Positions 47,190 through 58,200 of a stretch of 64,000 nt of DNA are shown in pieces. Source of the stretch: Serinus canaria. Lineage: Eukaryota; Chordata; Aves; Passeriformes; Fringillidae. The stretch's first letter is position 1; each line of letters begins with the position of its first letter. The DNA lies in assembly GCF_022539315.1 (NCBI RefSeq), contig NC_066314.1, positions 55,985,180 to 56,049,179 on the forward strand, written 5' to 3'. The notes under the pieces were generated by a model, which was given only the letters and a program-made list of their open reading frames with translations, was not told where the DNA came from and ran no database searches. The translations under genes were made by a program, and so were the position numbers.

Positions 47190-47690
47190 ACCATCATCAC
47201 TTTTATACATCATTAACAGAATTTTAAAACAGTGTTGGCCCCAGTATGAATTTCTGGTGCATACCACTGGATGACAAGTGTTTGATCCTGCAGGTCAGCC
47301 AGTTTTCAGGTCACCTCACTGCCCACCTATCTAAACTCCACTTTGCCAGTTTGTCTGTGAGGTTATGAGCTTGGTCAGGCATGATTTGTACATCTCTGCC
47401 TGACTATTCCTAGTCACATTCTTGTCCTTTATATGTTTGGAAATAATTTTCAGGATTAGTTTCTCCATCACCTTCTCAGAGATTAAGGTGAGGCTGGCTG
47501 GCCTGTAGTTCACCAGAAGGGCCTTTTTGCCATCTTGAAGATAAAGGTGACATTTGCTTCTTCCAATCAGCAGGAATTTGCTGATTGTCACACCTTTTCA
47601 AAAATAATTGAGAGTGGCCTCACAATGACATTATTCAATCCTTGTGGGAACAAGCCATCAGGACCTATGGGCTGTATATGTCCAGTTTGT
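47190..47690 (-). pseudogene. CR1 LINE ORF2 reverse-transcriptase remnant
   Basis: The - strand translation includes LVNYRPASLTLISEKVMEKL then ILKIISKHIKD and SCLTKLI, the reverse-transcriptase block of CR1 ORF2 (compare NYRPxSLT...GKVMExI). Upstream on -, diverged sequence matches the GPDG and W-R-AN-V segments. Frames are interrupted, so it is an old dead LINE fragment from the coding part rather than the usual 3' end. Confidence 0.82.
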
Positions 47691-48761
47691 TTGTTTGTTT
47701 TGACATTTACTCATTTGTTTTAATAATTTTTGGACTAATCTCTATAGTTCTAGAAACAATGGTACTGAACTTGTCATCTCACAGTCTGCAAATCTTAAGT
47801 CCATGCACCATCCCATTAACAGAGTCATAAGTTAGACATTTCTCCCACACTGCAGTCCTTACTATCTGATTCATCCCTCAAGGTAATCTAGTTTATAAAA
47901 CAAAAAATAGATTAAATAATTTAATTTTGTTCTCTGTAATGAGAGTCCAGAACCACATTTGTGCACATTATTTACTCTGGCTCCCCTTGAAACAAGCAGC
48001 AGTGTTTCCAAACTAGTGCTGTGTTTTGGGGTTAACCTCTCCAGTTCTCACAGAAGCTATCCTGGGTGGAATTAGAAACACTGATTCATCCCAATTATCT
48101 GTGCTCAGAGCCATTCCCCATCTTCCCATGCAAGACTCTGAGTAAACCACAAAGGGAAAAATACTATCACACTGCAACCTTTATTTCCAAATCCTCTGCT
48201 GTCCCTGGATACCATAGGAGCCCATTCCAACCACAGCAGGGACAAAGATATTTATTTTGATTTATGCTTTCCTATCTGTTCTGCCTTAGCCACAAGAAAC
48301 TGATCTCCAAGCAGACACATCATCTCTGTGTATCTCTGCTCCCCAACCACAGTGACCTATTTCAGAAGTCAAACTGAGATCAAATGTTACTCTCTGGTTC
48401 ATGGGTGAAAAAAAACCCCAACTTTGAATCACAAGAGGAACTAAAGAGAAAAGATGTCCATCCTGCCCACTGCTGTGTTCACAATGAGTATGGCTGGTTC
48501 CTTTCCCACACATCTTGGCTGTTTGTTTGTTTTTTGATTAAGCTAACATGCATTTCAACAGCTGCATCCCTGGGATTTATAAAACATGTCTAGGAGTAGG
48601 CTAACCCACCAGCAGGAAAATAGGACTGGGAGAAAGAAAAATCATAAGTCACAACAGGTGCTGAAGCTTGTTTTTCTCATAGTGTGGTGAGGTAAATTCA
48701 TATGCAAAAAATTTCACAAAGCACACAATGACAGCACCAAGTGTATCTGTCCAGAAAAGTT
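47691..48761. other. Intergenic, nothing recognised
   Basis: No gene, RNA gene or repeat family was identified between the two CR1 pieces. Confidence 0.5.
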
Positions 48762-48935
48762 GTGGATTTGACATCCCTGGGAGCATTCAAGGCCAGGCTG
48801 GATGGAGCTCTGAGCAACCTGGGACAGTGGAAGGTGTCCCTGCCCATGTCAAGGGGTTGGAATAAGATGATTTGTAAAATCCCTTCCAATCCAAATGTGT
48901 TAATCTGGTTTTTTTTTTTAATAATAATAATAAAA
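48762..48935 (+). mobile_element. CR1 LINE 3' fragment with AAT tail
   Basis: Sense CR1: aggccaggctggatgga, gagcaacctggg and agtggaaggtgtccctgccc, ending near aatctgg and followed by a T-run and (AAT)n. Confidence 0.85.
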
Positions 48936-49793
48936 AATTGCCTCTAGAAGAAAGAGAAAAAGGAGAAAGCAGAAAGCAAAGGAGACAGGAGGAGAATGAG
49001 ATGGATAAGGTGGAAAGAAGGAAAGTTAAAAAGCAAAAGGAAATGGGAAGAGGAAGGGCAAGAAAACAGAGATAAAGGCCCCAATTGTCCTTGTTTCAAC
49101 AAATTAAAGCTGGAGCCATTGATCATAAGCAGCCAGTTATAATTTTGGGTCTGATTCCCAAAGCTCATACTCATGTTAGTTCATTGTCAGACTGAAGCTT
49201 TTAAATCAAGGTACAGAAATTCCACAACAATGGAACCTCCCTATATTTAAGAATATTTAGAGCTGAACCCTATAACCTCAGCTTCTTGCCACATCTCCCT
49301 TTCTGTTGTACTGCTAAAGCTTCAAGGTTTTTTTGATCTGTGAATGAAACTTATTGTCTGCACTCTAAAGCCACTGTTACCAAAACATCAATCAAATAAG
49401 CATTCTGTTTGTTTTCATCCTCCTTATGGAAATAATGCAGAACTTTGCCTAAATAGGGACAGATTATTTGCATCATAGTTAAAGTCTGTTTTTTGGATGA
49501 CCTGTCTGGCTAACCAGATCTGATGGTCATTTGTCCTAGATGGAAACCAGTGAACATTAAAAAAATAGAAAAGGGAAAAATCTGTCTGAAAATTAAGCAG
49601 CTTCATAGCTGCTTAAATACCTACCCTAAAACTAACCAGGACAAATCATTGTTATTTTTTATGGCTACTCATATTCCTGGTACTGGAGGTGTGAAGTCAG
49701 TTGATAATAGAGGCTCAATCTGGTTCCAAAAGAAATAAAAGAAGCAGATTTCTCACAGGTTGCCCAAGAAATAGGCAACAGTGTGTGAAAAAA

Positions 49794-49985
49794 TTCACAG
49801 AATCATTTAGGATGGAAAGGACCTCCAAGATCATGGAGCCCAACCTTTGACCACCTTGTCACGAGCCCAGGGCACTGAGTGCCACATCCAGTCATTTCCT
49901 GAGCATTTCCAGGCATGGGGACTCCACTACCTTCCTGGGCAGCCCTTTCCAGTGCTTGACAAAGGAAAGAAAGTCTCTGCCTTGA
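49794..49985 (-). mobile_element. CR1 LINE 3' fragment
   Basis: Reverse-complement CR1: ttcacagaatcatttagga, aaaggacctccaagatcat, gagcccaacctttgacc, ccctttccagtgcttgac. Confidence 0.88.
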
Positions 49986-50093
49986 TACCAAACACTTCAC
50001 TAGCATGATCACTTGGCCTAAGATTGTTCAAAGAGCAGTGGACACAGGGAATAAAATATGGCTTTATATCTTTTCAGGATGGAGGCAGAACTG

Positions 50094-50360
50094 GAAGGAA
50101 GTGGCGGAAGTGGCAGAAGGAAGGAAGTGGCGGAAGTGGCGGAAGGAAGTGGAGGAAATAAGTGGCGGAAGGAAGTGGCGGAAGGAAGTAGCGGAAGGAA
50201 GTGGCGGAAGGAAGTGGCGGAAGGAAGTGGCGGTAGTGGCGGAAGGAAGTGGCGGAAGTGGCGGAAGGAAGGAAGTGGCGGAAGGAAGTGGCGGAAGGAA
50301 GTGGCGGAAGGAAGTGGCGGAAGGAAGTGGCGGAAGGAAGTGGCGGAAGGAAGTGGCGGA
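50094..50360. repeat. Minisatellite of GGAAGGAAGTGGC units
   Basis: About 20 imperfect units built from ggaa and gtggc blocks (13-bp unit ggaaggaagtggc, with 9-bp ggaagtggc variants). The long Gly/Glu/Lys/Arg-rich and Pro/Ser/Leu-rich open frames on both strands come from the repeat and are not genes. Confidence 0.95.
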
Positions 50361-50577
50361 AGGAAGGAAGGAAGGAAGGAAGGAAGGAAGGAAGGAAGGA
50401 AGGAAGGAAGGAAGGAAGGAAGGAAGGAAGGAAGGAAGGAAGGAAGGAAGGAAGGAAGGAAGGAAGGAAGAAGGAAGGAAGGAAGGAAGGAAGGAAGGAA
50501 GGAAGGAAGGAAGGAAGGAAGGACGGAAGGAAGGAAGGAAGGAAGGAAGGAAGGAAGGAAGGAAGGAAGGAAGGAAA
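50358..50577. repeat. (GGAA)n tetranucleotide array
   Basis: About 54 GGAA units with two small interruptions (gaagaagg near 50470 and ggacgg at 50521). It is almost pure purine on + and continues directly from the minisatellite. Confidence 0.97.
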
Positions 50578-50593
50578 TTTTAAAATCAAAGAT

Positions 50594-51243
50594 TGTAGGC
50601 GAGACAGGGGGTAGCATGGTCAGGACGGACAGAGACGAGAGATCTCTGAAGCCAGGTCGTGGAACTTGCGGTTTATTGCAAAGGGTGTGGGTACAGGGCC
50701 CTGCTGGGAGCTGCCAGCTGCAGCTTGGAGCAGGCCCAAGAGAAGAGAGGGGTAGAGAGGATGAGGGTAAGAACGTAAAAGGCAAGAGCTAAGAGCATAG
50801 AAAAGTAAGTAAGAGTAAGAGTAAAAGCAAGAGAGTGAAGTTCCCGTTACAATACAATAAATCATCTTCTGTGTTGAATATTCTGATTCTCACTAACCAA
50901 TCTAGTACAACACACAAATCCTATGGCATTTACATATAGCCTATAAGAATCACTACAGTACCGTACTGTGCTACATTTTAAACCATAAAAACTACTCTTC
51001 CGACCCCTTGTGCCAAGCTGGCAGGGTCTGCTCTGACCCTTAGACCTGCCTGCTTGCAGAGGGTCTTGTATCATCAAAAGGGGATTACATTCAGCCAGCC
51101 ACACCATTGTTTTCCCATTGTTCAGTAACTAAGGGATCTCAAAGCTTGCTTTCATTTCAATCTCGCTTATAGTTTCTATATTCTCAAAATCTTTTGCCAG
51201 GCAATCATATTTGTAAGGCTTTCCTGTTTCATCTTCCCCCAAA
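50594..51243 (-). mobile_element. Solo LTR, ERVK-like, 650 bp, 6-bp target duplication
   Basis: On - the right end ends in ...CTCGCCTACA. The left terminus reads TTTGGGGGAAGATG, probably a mutated TGT. AAAGAT flanks both sides (50588-50593 and 51244-51249), a 6-bp duplication as for class II ERVs. On - an AATAAA signal (complement of 50672-50677) precedes CCGCAAGTTCC, a recognisable passerine ERVK LTR end. No internal retroviral sequence remains. It abuts the GGAA array. Confidence 0.9.
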
Positions 51244-51249
51244 AAAGAT
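51244..51249. repeat. 6-bp target-site duplication, right copy
   Basis: AAAGAT, matching 50588-50593. Confidence 0.7.
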
Positions 51250-51624
51250 AATCACAGCTAATATTTCAAGAGCAATTTCTGTGCAAATTGTGACTAATTC
51301 ATAATAGCCACACAAATACTTTCTTTCAAGGATGTACCACAGCAGAGGACTCCCTCTATAAATGGACTCTGTATAAGGCTGAGGTAGGGGGCTCTCTGGA
51401 GCTGTCCTTGCCACCTCTGAGGGTCCAGTTCTTGTATGTAACACCAGGAAAACAGGGTTTGGAGGGATTAAACCACCAGATTAAAACCTTCCTGAGCAGA
51501 AACTGATGAGCAGTCTGCTGTGGAGCAGGACAGGGTAGAAGAGACTCATGCAAAAAAAGATCACTCAACTTGATACAAAGAATTTGTGTGGTATGTTTCA
51601 ACTGTGCCATTCTTCTCCCGAGAT

Positions 51625-51785
51625 GATCAGTGATAGGACCTAAGGGAATGGTATGAAGCTGTTTCAGGGAAGGTTTACCCTGGATTTCAGGAAAAAGTTG
51701 TTCACCCAGAGCATGGCTGGGCACCAGAACAGCCTCCCCAGGGAAGGGATCACAGCACCAGGCCTGACAGAGTTTGAAACCACGA
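51625..51785 (+). mobile_element. CR1 LINE 3' UTR fragment
   Basis: Sense CR1 words: gggaatggtatgaagctg, tttcaggaaaaagttgttca, cccagagcatggctgggc, acagcctccccagggaaggg, gcctgacagagttt. It lacks the normal 3' terminus. Confidence 0.85.
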
Positions 51786-54489
51786 GCTCGCGTTCAGGTT
51801 CCCTTGTAAAGAAGCAAGATTTAGAGGTTTTCAAACCACTAAATCACTACTTACCATCCAGCATCATTAGGTACTCAAAGAGTTAAATCCTGGATCTGAT
51901 TGAATAAGATCAACAGAACAAGGTATTAAAACCCACGATTTCCACTTGCCATTCTACTTAGAGTCAGGGCAAAGTGCCACACGGTGGCTCGAGCTGAATA
52001 AATTGCTTTTGCATCAGCTCCTCTGACAGCCAGGTGAGCTAAAAGAGAAAGAGGACTTGCTCTAAAAGAGCAGGAGAGGTTTACCACCCAGTTTACAACC
52101 TTGAGCAGCTCTGGGATAAGCACTGCAGAGCAGGGTCAGTGCAAGCAATCAGGCACCAGCCCGGCTGTGACACCTGACTTCCCCCCCAGAGGAGTGCAGG
52201 GACACTGATAAAGGGTGATATCCAGGGGCTGTCCCCCCACAGCCTCATCTCACATAGACTTGCAGCATCAAGATGGTCCTCGCTGGTTGTTTAACCTGCA
52301 AAGTCTCTCTCACCTTGTAGAGCTGCTGTTGTTGAGCAAAATCCTAATTTACCTGCCAAATGCAATGACAAATGATCAAGCTTCAGTGTACTCTGGCTTA
52401 TTTGTTATTAGCCATGGTGTAAATGTTCCAGGAAAACAGTGTTTAATACCCCCATCAGCCAACAAAGCGGCTCTTTCACGGCTATTTACAGGAAGGGCTC
52501 ATTTCCCCCAGTGAGTTTGCTTTGACATTATTGGGAGAGGTTTTGTGGCAGATATTTACACTAGGCCGAGTGCCTGTGGCATCTTCTGAGCGCCCTTGAC
52601 ACAGGCTGGGGGCCCAGGCTGCCAGAATATAAAAGAGCACTTCCCACAGCACCTTATCAATTTGTTGTGCTGCCTGAGTGGCGTGATTACTTTTCCATGG
52701 CCGGGAAGGCTGACTAACCCTCCCTGAACCATTACTGTTGGGACAGCTTGAACCAAGAGAGATTTCTGTAAAAATAGACCACAAAGAATGCATTGGAGAC
52801 AAGAGGCTTCGTGTCTTTTACAGCTTCTTGACCTCTTCTGGCTGGATTTTTTTACTAATGGGGAGGATTAAAGGGAACATCCTGGAGCCTCAGCGCAGCG
52901 CAGTGACCAATGTGCACAGCTGCTCTCAGTCATGTTTCTGAGCAGTGAGGCTGCTCAGGCTGTGCTGTGAAGCACACAGAAAGGGCCCTGACTCATTGCT
53001 CTTTTAATTCAGTTCTTGTCCAGTAGCTCAGGTTTTCTGGGTCTCAAACTCAGCCCTGATTTATGCTCGTTTTTTGGAAGCTCTGGAACCAGGCTGGTGA
53101 AAAAAGGGAGGAAAAGGGCACGAAGGGAACACCTGAGAAGAGAGCTGTTTTCCTAGTGTATAACTTCTCCCTAGGTGGTAATTAGTTGTGGTGGCAGGCC
53201 GCCTGGCTCAAATAAATCACAGCATTGCCTAATCATTGCACACAGAGTGGTGTAAGATTCATGATAATAAAACAACTGAATGCTAATGAAGCACATCCTG
53301 CAATTCCAAAAATATGAAATGCGCTGAACAATTTGCCTCAAACTAGGAATAAAAGCCTTCTACTTTTCACAACCATATGTGTTATATAAGGTTATTTCTT
53401 TGTCAGATATTTTATTTGATAGCATAAGATAGAATTTAATATTTTATATAAAGCTGCTTTTATGTTCTGGGAGAAATGCACTTGATTTACCAACTGAATC
53501 TCAGAAGGCTTCATAAATGTTCAAACTAGTAGTGAATATTGTAGAATATGGTTCTTTAATCAAGGTGAGTGCAATAATCCAGTAAGTCTTCATCTCAGAT
53601 TGCAATTAATAATATATCAGTGTCACTTCCTTCATATTTTTACATTTTTAGCTACAAAACTATCAAATTTATTGTTAAGTGGAATTAACACCTCAAGTAC
53701 TTACACCAGCTGAAATGCTTTTACCAGCAAATATATGTGCTAATTTAGACACAGAGGGAATTCAAATTTTACATTCCAGTATGATTTTTGGGGGGGGTAA
53801 AACTTGATTGGTAGTGTGCTGCCTGCACAAGAACTTGGCTGCAAAGGTGAAGAAAATACATATGCATAAAAATGTTTGGACATTGGTCCAATAGGCACAG
53901 ATTCAGTTACTTGGTTTGGTAATTTTTCTGTTTGAAATGATTGTTTGGTGTATGCAAGAACAGGGAAGTGGCCAAAATACATTTAAACATTCATTAGCTT
54001 AAATTTTGTTCCACTGGAACCAAACCAATGCTGCATACAAAAAGTGCTGGAGCAACAGAAGAAAGAAAGAGTCAAGATCTTTACCTTGTCCTCTACATTA
54101 TTTTCTAAAATTTCATTTCATTTCAAAAAGGAATTTGGTTGGGCCTTCAGGTTTTAAAACTTTTAGCAACCAAAGCTGCTGCAGCATGGCTCTTGCAATA
54201 CGTGGGCACTACTGCTAAAGTGGGAATTGAACCACGAATCTAAACCCTCCAGCCTTTAAATACAGAAGAAAAACAAAGAAAATCTCTAGCAAGCAAAGAA
54301 AACAGCCCCTTTCCTTTGCAGCTAGCTGCTCAGAAATTAGAACTACATCTGCAGGGTTTGTAAGCCAGCGCTTTGTGCCTGCTTCAGGTGGAGCCATGTT
54401 CTTTCCCACTGCTGGGCGATTAAACCGTGGCTCAGTATCACATCTGGAGCCTGTTGGGGAGCACACAAAATTGTCAATCCTTTCCTCAG
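51786..54489. other. Intergenic, AT-rich in part, no gene recognised
   Basis: No repeat family or coding similarity was seen. The segment 53160-53400 is rich in homeobox-like TAAT and CCAAT-type words and could be a conserved noncoding element, but that cannot be judged without alignment. Confidence 0.45.
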
Positions 54490-54665
54490 ACAACAGCAGC
54501 AAAAAAAAAACCCAAAAAACCCACCAAAACCCGCCAAAAACCCCCAAACCAACAACAACAAACAAAACAAAAACCTACCCCACCGCCCCCAAAAGAAAAA
54601 CGAAAAAACACCAAATAAACAACAAACAACCAAACAACAACGACAAAAACCCAATCAACCAAGAA
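54490..54665. repeat. Strand-asymmetric A/C-rich low-complexity tract
   Basis: About 175 bases almost free of G and T on +, made of caaaa, aacaac and ccc runs. C-runs at 54511-54513, 54520-54522, 54530-54532 and 54541-54545 give a near-canonical G-quadruplex pattern on - (one loop is 8 nt). Confidence 0.9.
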
Positions 54666-54732
54666 ACTGTGTTGTTACCACCATCTGCTGGTGGCCTTAG
54701 TAGGCTTTCAGGGAGCACTCGGGGACATATCC

Positions 54733-54812
54733 AGATCATCAAGTCTAACTCCTGGCCCTGTGCAGGACACCCCAGGAATCCCACCCCATGAGCACTGCCA
54801 AATGTTCTCTTT
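54733..54812 (-). mobile_element. Short CR1 LINE fragment
   Basis: Contains gatcatcaagtctaactcct, ggccctgtgcaggacacc and caggaatcccacccc, a reverse-complement CR1 3' segment. Confidence 0.75.
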
Positions 54813-55118
54813 CCCGAGAAAACCCAACCCAGCCTCAAAGCACTGGGCACTAATAGCTGTAAAATGCAAACTAAATTATACTGAGTGAGGATTGAAATAG
54901 TTTTTAAAATATGACCACTGTGTTTCATAAATAGTTTCATAAACCTTTTCCTCATCTTTCTGATATTTTTGATCTTCTCTCTAAGTATTAAAAGGAGTCA
55001 AAACAAAGTATTATGGATTCAGGCTGTACAAAGTAATAGAATATAGCAAAGGTGGGTTGGGTGCTCATTTTTCTTATAAAGCAATAAAGTGAAAAGGCAC
55101 TTTAAATTATATTTTAAA

Positions 55119-55206
55119 AATGTTCCTACAGGTGTCTCATATCTTGTTTAATTATTATAGGCTCAGTAGATAATTAAACAAGATATGAGACACCTGTTGG
55201 AACATT
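55119..55206. other. Long near-perfect hairpin / inverted repeat
   Basis: 55119-55156 pairs with 55169-55206 with one T-T mismatch and one G-U wobble (written on +), around a 12-nt loop, ataggctcagta. The 88-nt length and 37 paired positions fit a pre-miRNA-like or palindromic mobile-element origin. No flanking repeat family was recognised. Confidence 0.92.
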
Positions 55207-58200
55207 CACATCTTCCAGAGGGGCTTTGAATGTAATAAGTTCTACAACTGTGCTTTGGAACAGGTGAGACTCACTAACTGACAGGCACATTAGAGCTCCC
55301 CATTTCTACCACATGTTCTCTTAATTCTTCTTCTAAATCTTTAACCAGAAAACCTGACAGAGTTTTGCTATCTGCATTCCCCACTTCCTCCGTCTATTTC
55401 CTTCCACCTATTTATTTGCAAGCACAACAGTGAGACAAATATTTGTTAAAACTGAATCAGATCCTTAATCTGCTGGTATCAGCTCAGGTTAATTTTGCTT
55501 GTGCCAGTTTTTCCAGTGCAACCTTGGGACAGAATTTCATAAAACATGGATTTCCATGTCCTTGACATGAAATAACACCTCTGCTGAGAGCACAGCTCAT
55601 CTAAAGTGACGTACAGTCCCAAAGGTCTGGATAATAAGTCCAGATGTACAGGGATAAACAGAGTGAACTGGACAGTAATGCCTGGATGATGCTGCCAGTG
55701 GAGTTTCTGCTTGGCTTTCTTGGGAAAACTGCCCTAATGTCACACTATGGGTCTGGATTCAGGGTCGCTGAATGAGAGGAAGCTCTAAACTCTGCTATTA
55801 CCATTGAAATAGAGGCAGACCTGAAGCGCTTCCCACGTGCTGAGGCTGTGGTTTTTAGCTCGGTCAGTAGATGTCAGTGCTACACCGAGAAAACCACACA
55901 TGGACAGGTTCTGAAACCAGAATGCCTCAGAAAAAAAGGCAGCACCCTTTTTTTCATCTCTGTGTCAAGATGTAGCTGGTGGAAAAGGGGAGAAAGTGAA
56001 TGTATTTTACAGGGAAAATGTTCTTGAGAAACTCGTGTCCTACATATGATGAAACAGCACAATTGGGTAGTGACAGATTCAGGCCTGACATATATAATTT
56101 CAGTCTGAATTTTGGAAAGCATTCATTCTTTGAGGAAAACATGCATTCTCATCTTCCCTTTCCAGACTAGTGCCCTCTACACAGGTACAGAGTTAAAAAG
56201 TACAGAATGTTTAAATTGATGTGTTAATCCTAAATCCTTCTCTATTGAAAACAAATTAAGGACTGACTCATTACATTTCAGACCAGTTTAGAGTAGACTT
56301 TATTAATAGTATGGTTTATTTTGCAGCATAGTAAATCCAGACAGGCAAAACTGAACATCCCATTCAAGAATAAATTCAGCGTGTCTTTCCAAGCCTCCAG
56401 AACCTCCACAGCTTCACAGCTTGCTGAATTGCTACAAAGAGTTGCAAGTCTTTCCAAAAACCAGTATGCCAGCCCAAAAAGTCTTGGGCTAATCAAGACT
56501 TGACATTCCCTTTGGTGCTTGGGAGGGAGCCAGCCTCAAGACTGGTCAAAAGGTTTCCAGTAATGCAGACAATAAAGGGGATCTTGTGTATTAGGAATGA
56601 AAGATTAATGCATGTAGATCAAAAAGGGAATTACTAGAGTATAATATATCAGGGCAACCCTGACAAGGGATAGAAAATCATGCATCTGACTCCATTGATA
56701 TCAAAAGGCTAATTAATTATTTTATTATACTAGAGTACACTACATCTAAACTGAATCTGCACAAGCACCCAACTCAACTCAACAGCACAGAATCCCATGA
56801 CTGTCAGCAGACCGTCCTGACACACACACTTGGATTCAATTGGTTTAATGAATCAAAACACTCGCACCAGAATCCAATCAAGAAAATTCCTTCTAATCTT
56901 TCTCAATGCATTCCACTTGTTCCAAAACACAGAAACAGTAAATGAGCTAAGAATTGTTTTTTTCTTTCTCTGAAGCTCAGAGAATGTGAATCCCAGAAAT
57001 TTCCTTGGGAAGTTGTGCCTTGCTTCTCTCCGCGAAGAGAAATGCAGCTACACTAGAGGGTGTTGGGGTTTTCTAATTTGGTCAATGCAAAGGAAGTTTG
57101 TCAGACAATCACTATATAAACTATCTTTGACCTGAAACTCAGTTCTAGGTCCCACCCCTAGTTGGGTATGTGAATCCTACACCTCTAACCACAATTTCCT
57201 CATGCAATATTCACAGCAGAGACATGGATTAAAAGCAGTTTAGATCCTGTAAATGCTCTGGTGTGGCCATACAGGTTTAGCAGGGCTGTCTGAATGTGGC
57301 CAGCTGAGTCCAGCACCTGTAACACCTCAAATGAGGGCACTTGAAACATTTGCAGGCACATTAATTGTTTCCTGATTACAAAACTTCATATACCTGCTGT
57401 AAATGATCCAGACCTGGGCCTTGTTTGCATTCCTTTCACAAATATTTGGGGGATGACTGCTTTTTTTCCTAAACACATCAAGATTCACATATGAGTACAG
57501 GTGAATAAATGAGGGGGATTCAGTATTACTTGGTTATTATTTCTCACCTGCTTTTGCTCCTCATAGCCCCTTGGGCAAAGAGGCCAAGCTGAAGAGGGAA
57601 AATGCTCCTGCTAACACCAGCTACCCCTCATTTGTGGTCAATACTAAGTGGTAGAAGTGAGTATTTTATCATGATCATTGAAACATTTGCCTTAGGGATT
57701 GCTTTACATCTTTACTACATGACTGCCTTGGCTGCCTGTATTTCAGGTAACTCTGAATTATATAAGGAACACAAACCCCAAGGAGAGTGTTCCTAACATT
57801 CATTTAATCCAGCAACTGTTATTGAAACCCTGAGGCCTGAAAATTTCCTATTTTTTTCCCCAAGAAATTCAGTAAGAGAGTAGCACTCCCTGCAAGTCTA
57901 GTGTGCAAAGTGGTGCTTCCCAGAGTATTTCTGGTATCAGCATTAAAATATACACCAGGCTTTCTATGATATGGAGGACATCACTAGTGATTCCTTTGCA
58001 CTGAATATTTCTAAACTCTCAATACTCCAACCAAAACCAAAATGTTGATGCAAACTTGCTGTGTAAATGTCATACTTGTTTTGTGTTTCATCTTTTATGC
58101 ATGCTTCACTCTCTTCCCAAAATTCCTCAACAGCCTGAGTTCCCCTCAGAGGAAGTGTGTGTGCTTATGGATTGGAACCATTGGAAAAATTGGCATCAGA

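Noticed and set aside
50005..50792. Open frames of 171-255 codons on both strands (Gly/Glu/Lys/Arg-rich and Pro/Ser/Leu-rich)
   Set aside because: They are simple translations of the GGAAGTGGC and GGAA arrays, open on several frames and both strands at once.
54188..54250. tRNA-like or mitochondrial-like words around gggaattgaaccacgaat
   Set aside because: Only a B-box-like string is present; no cloverleaf could be completed.
56281..56520. Overlapping open frames on both strands that suggested a processed pseudogene
   Set aside because: No protein similarity recognised, no poly(A) tail, frames of only 60-72 codons.
57050..57180. Possible LTR with ctatataaac TATA-like box
   Set aside because: No convincing TG/CA ends or target duplication could be found.
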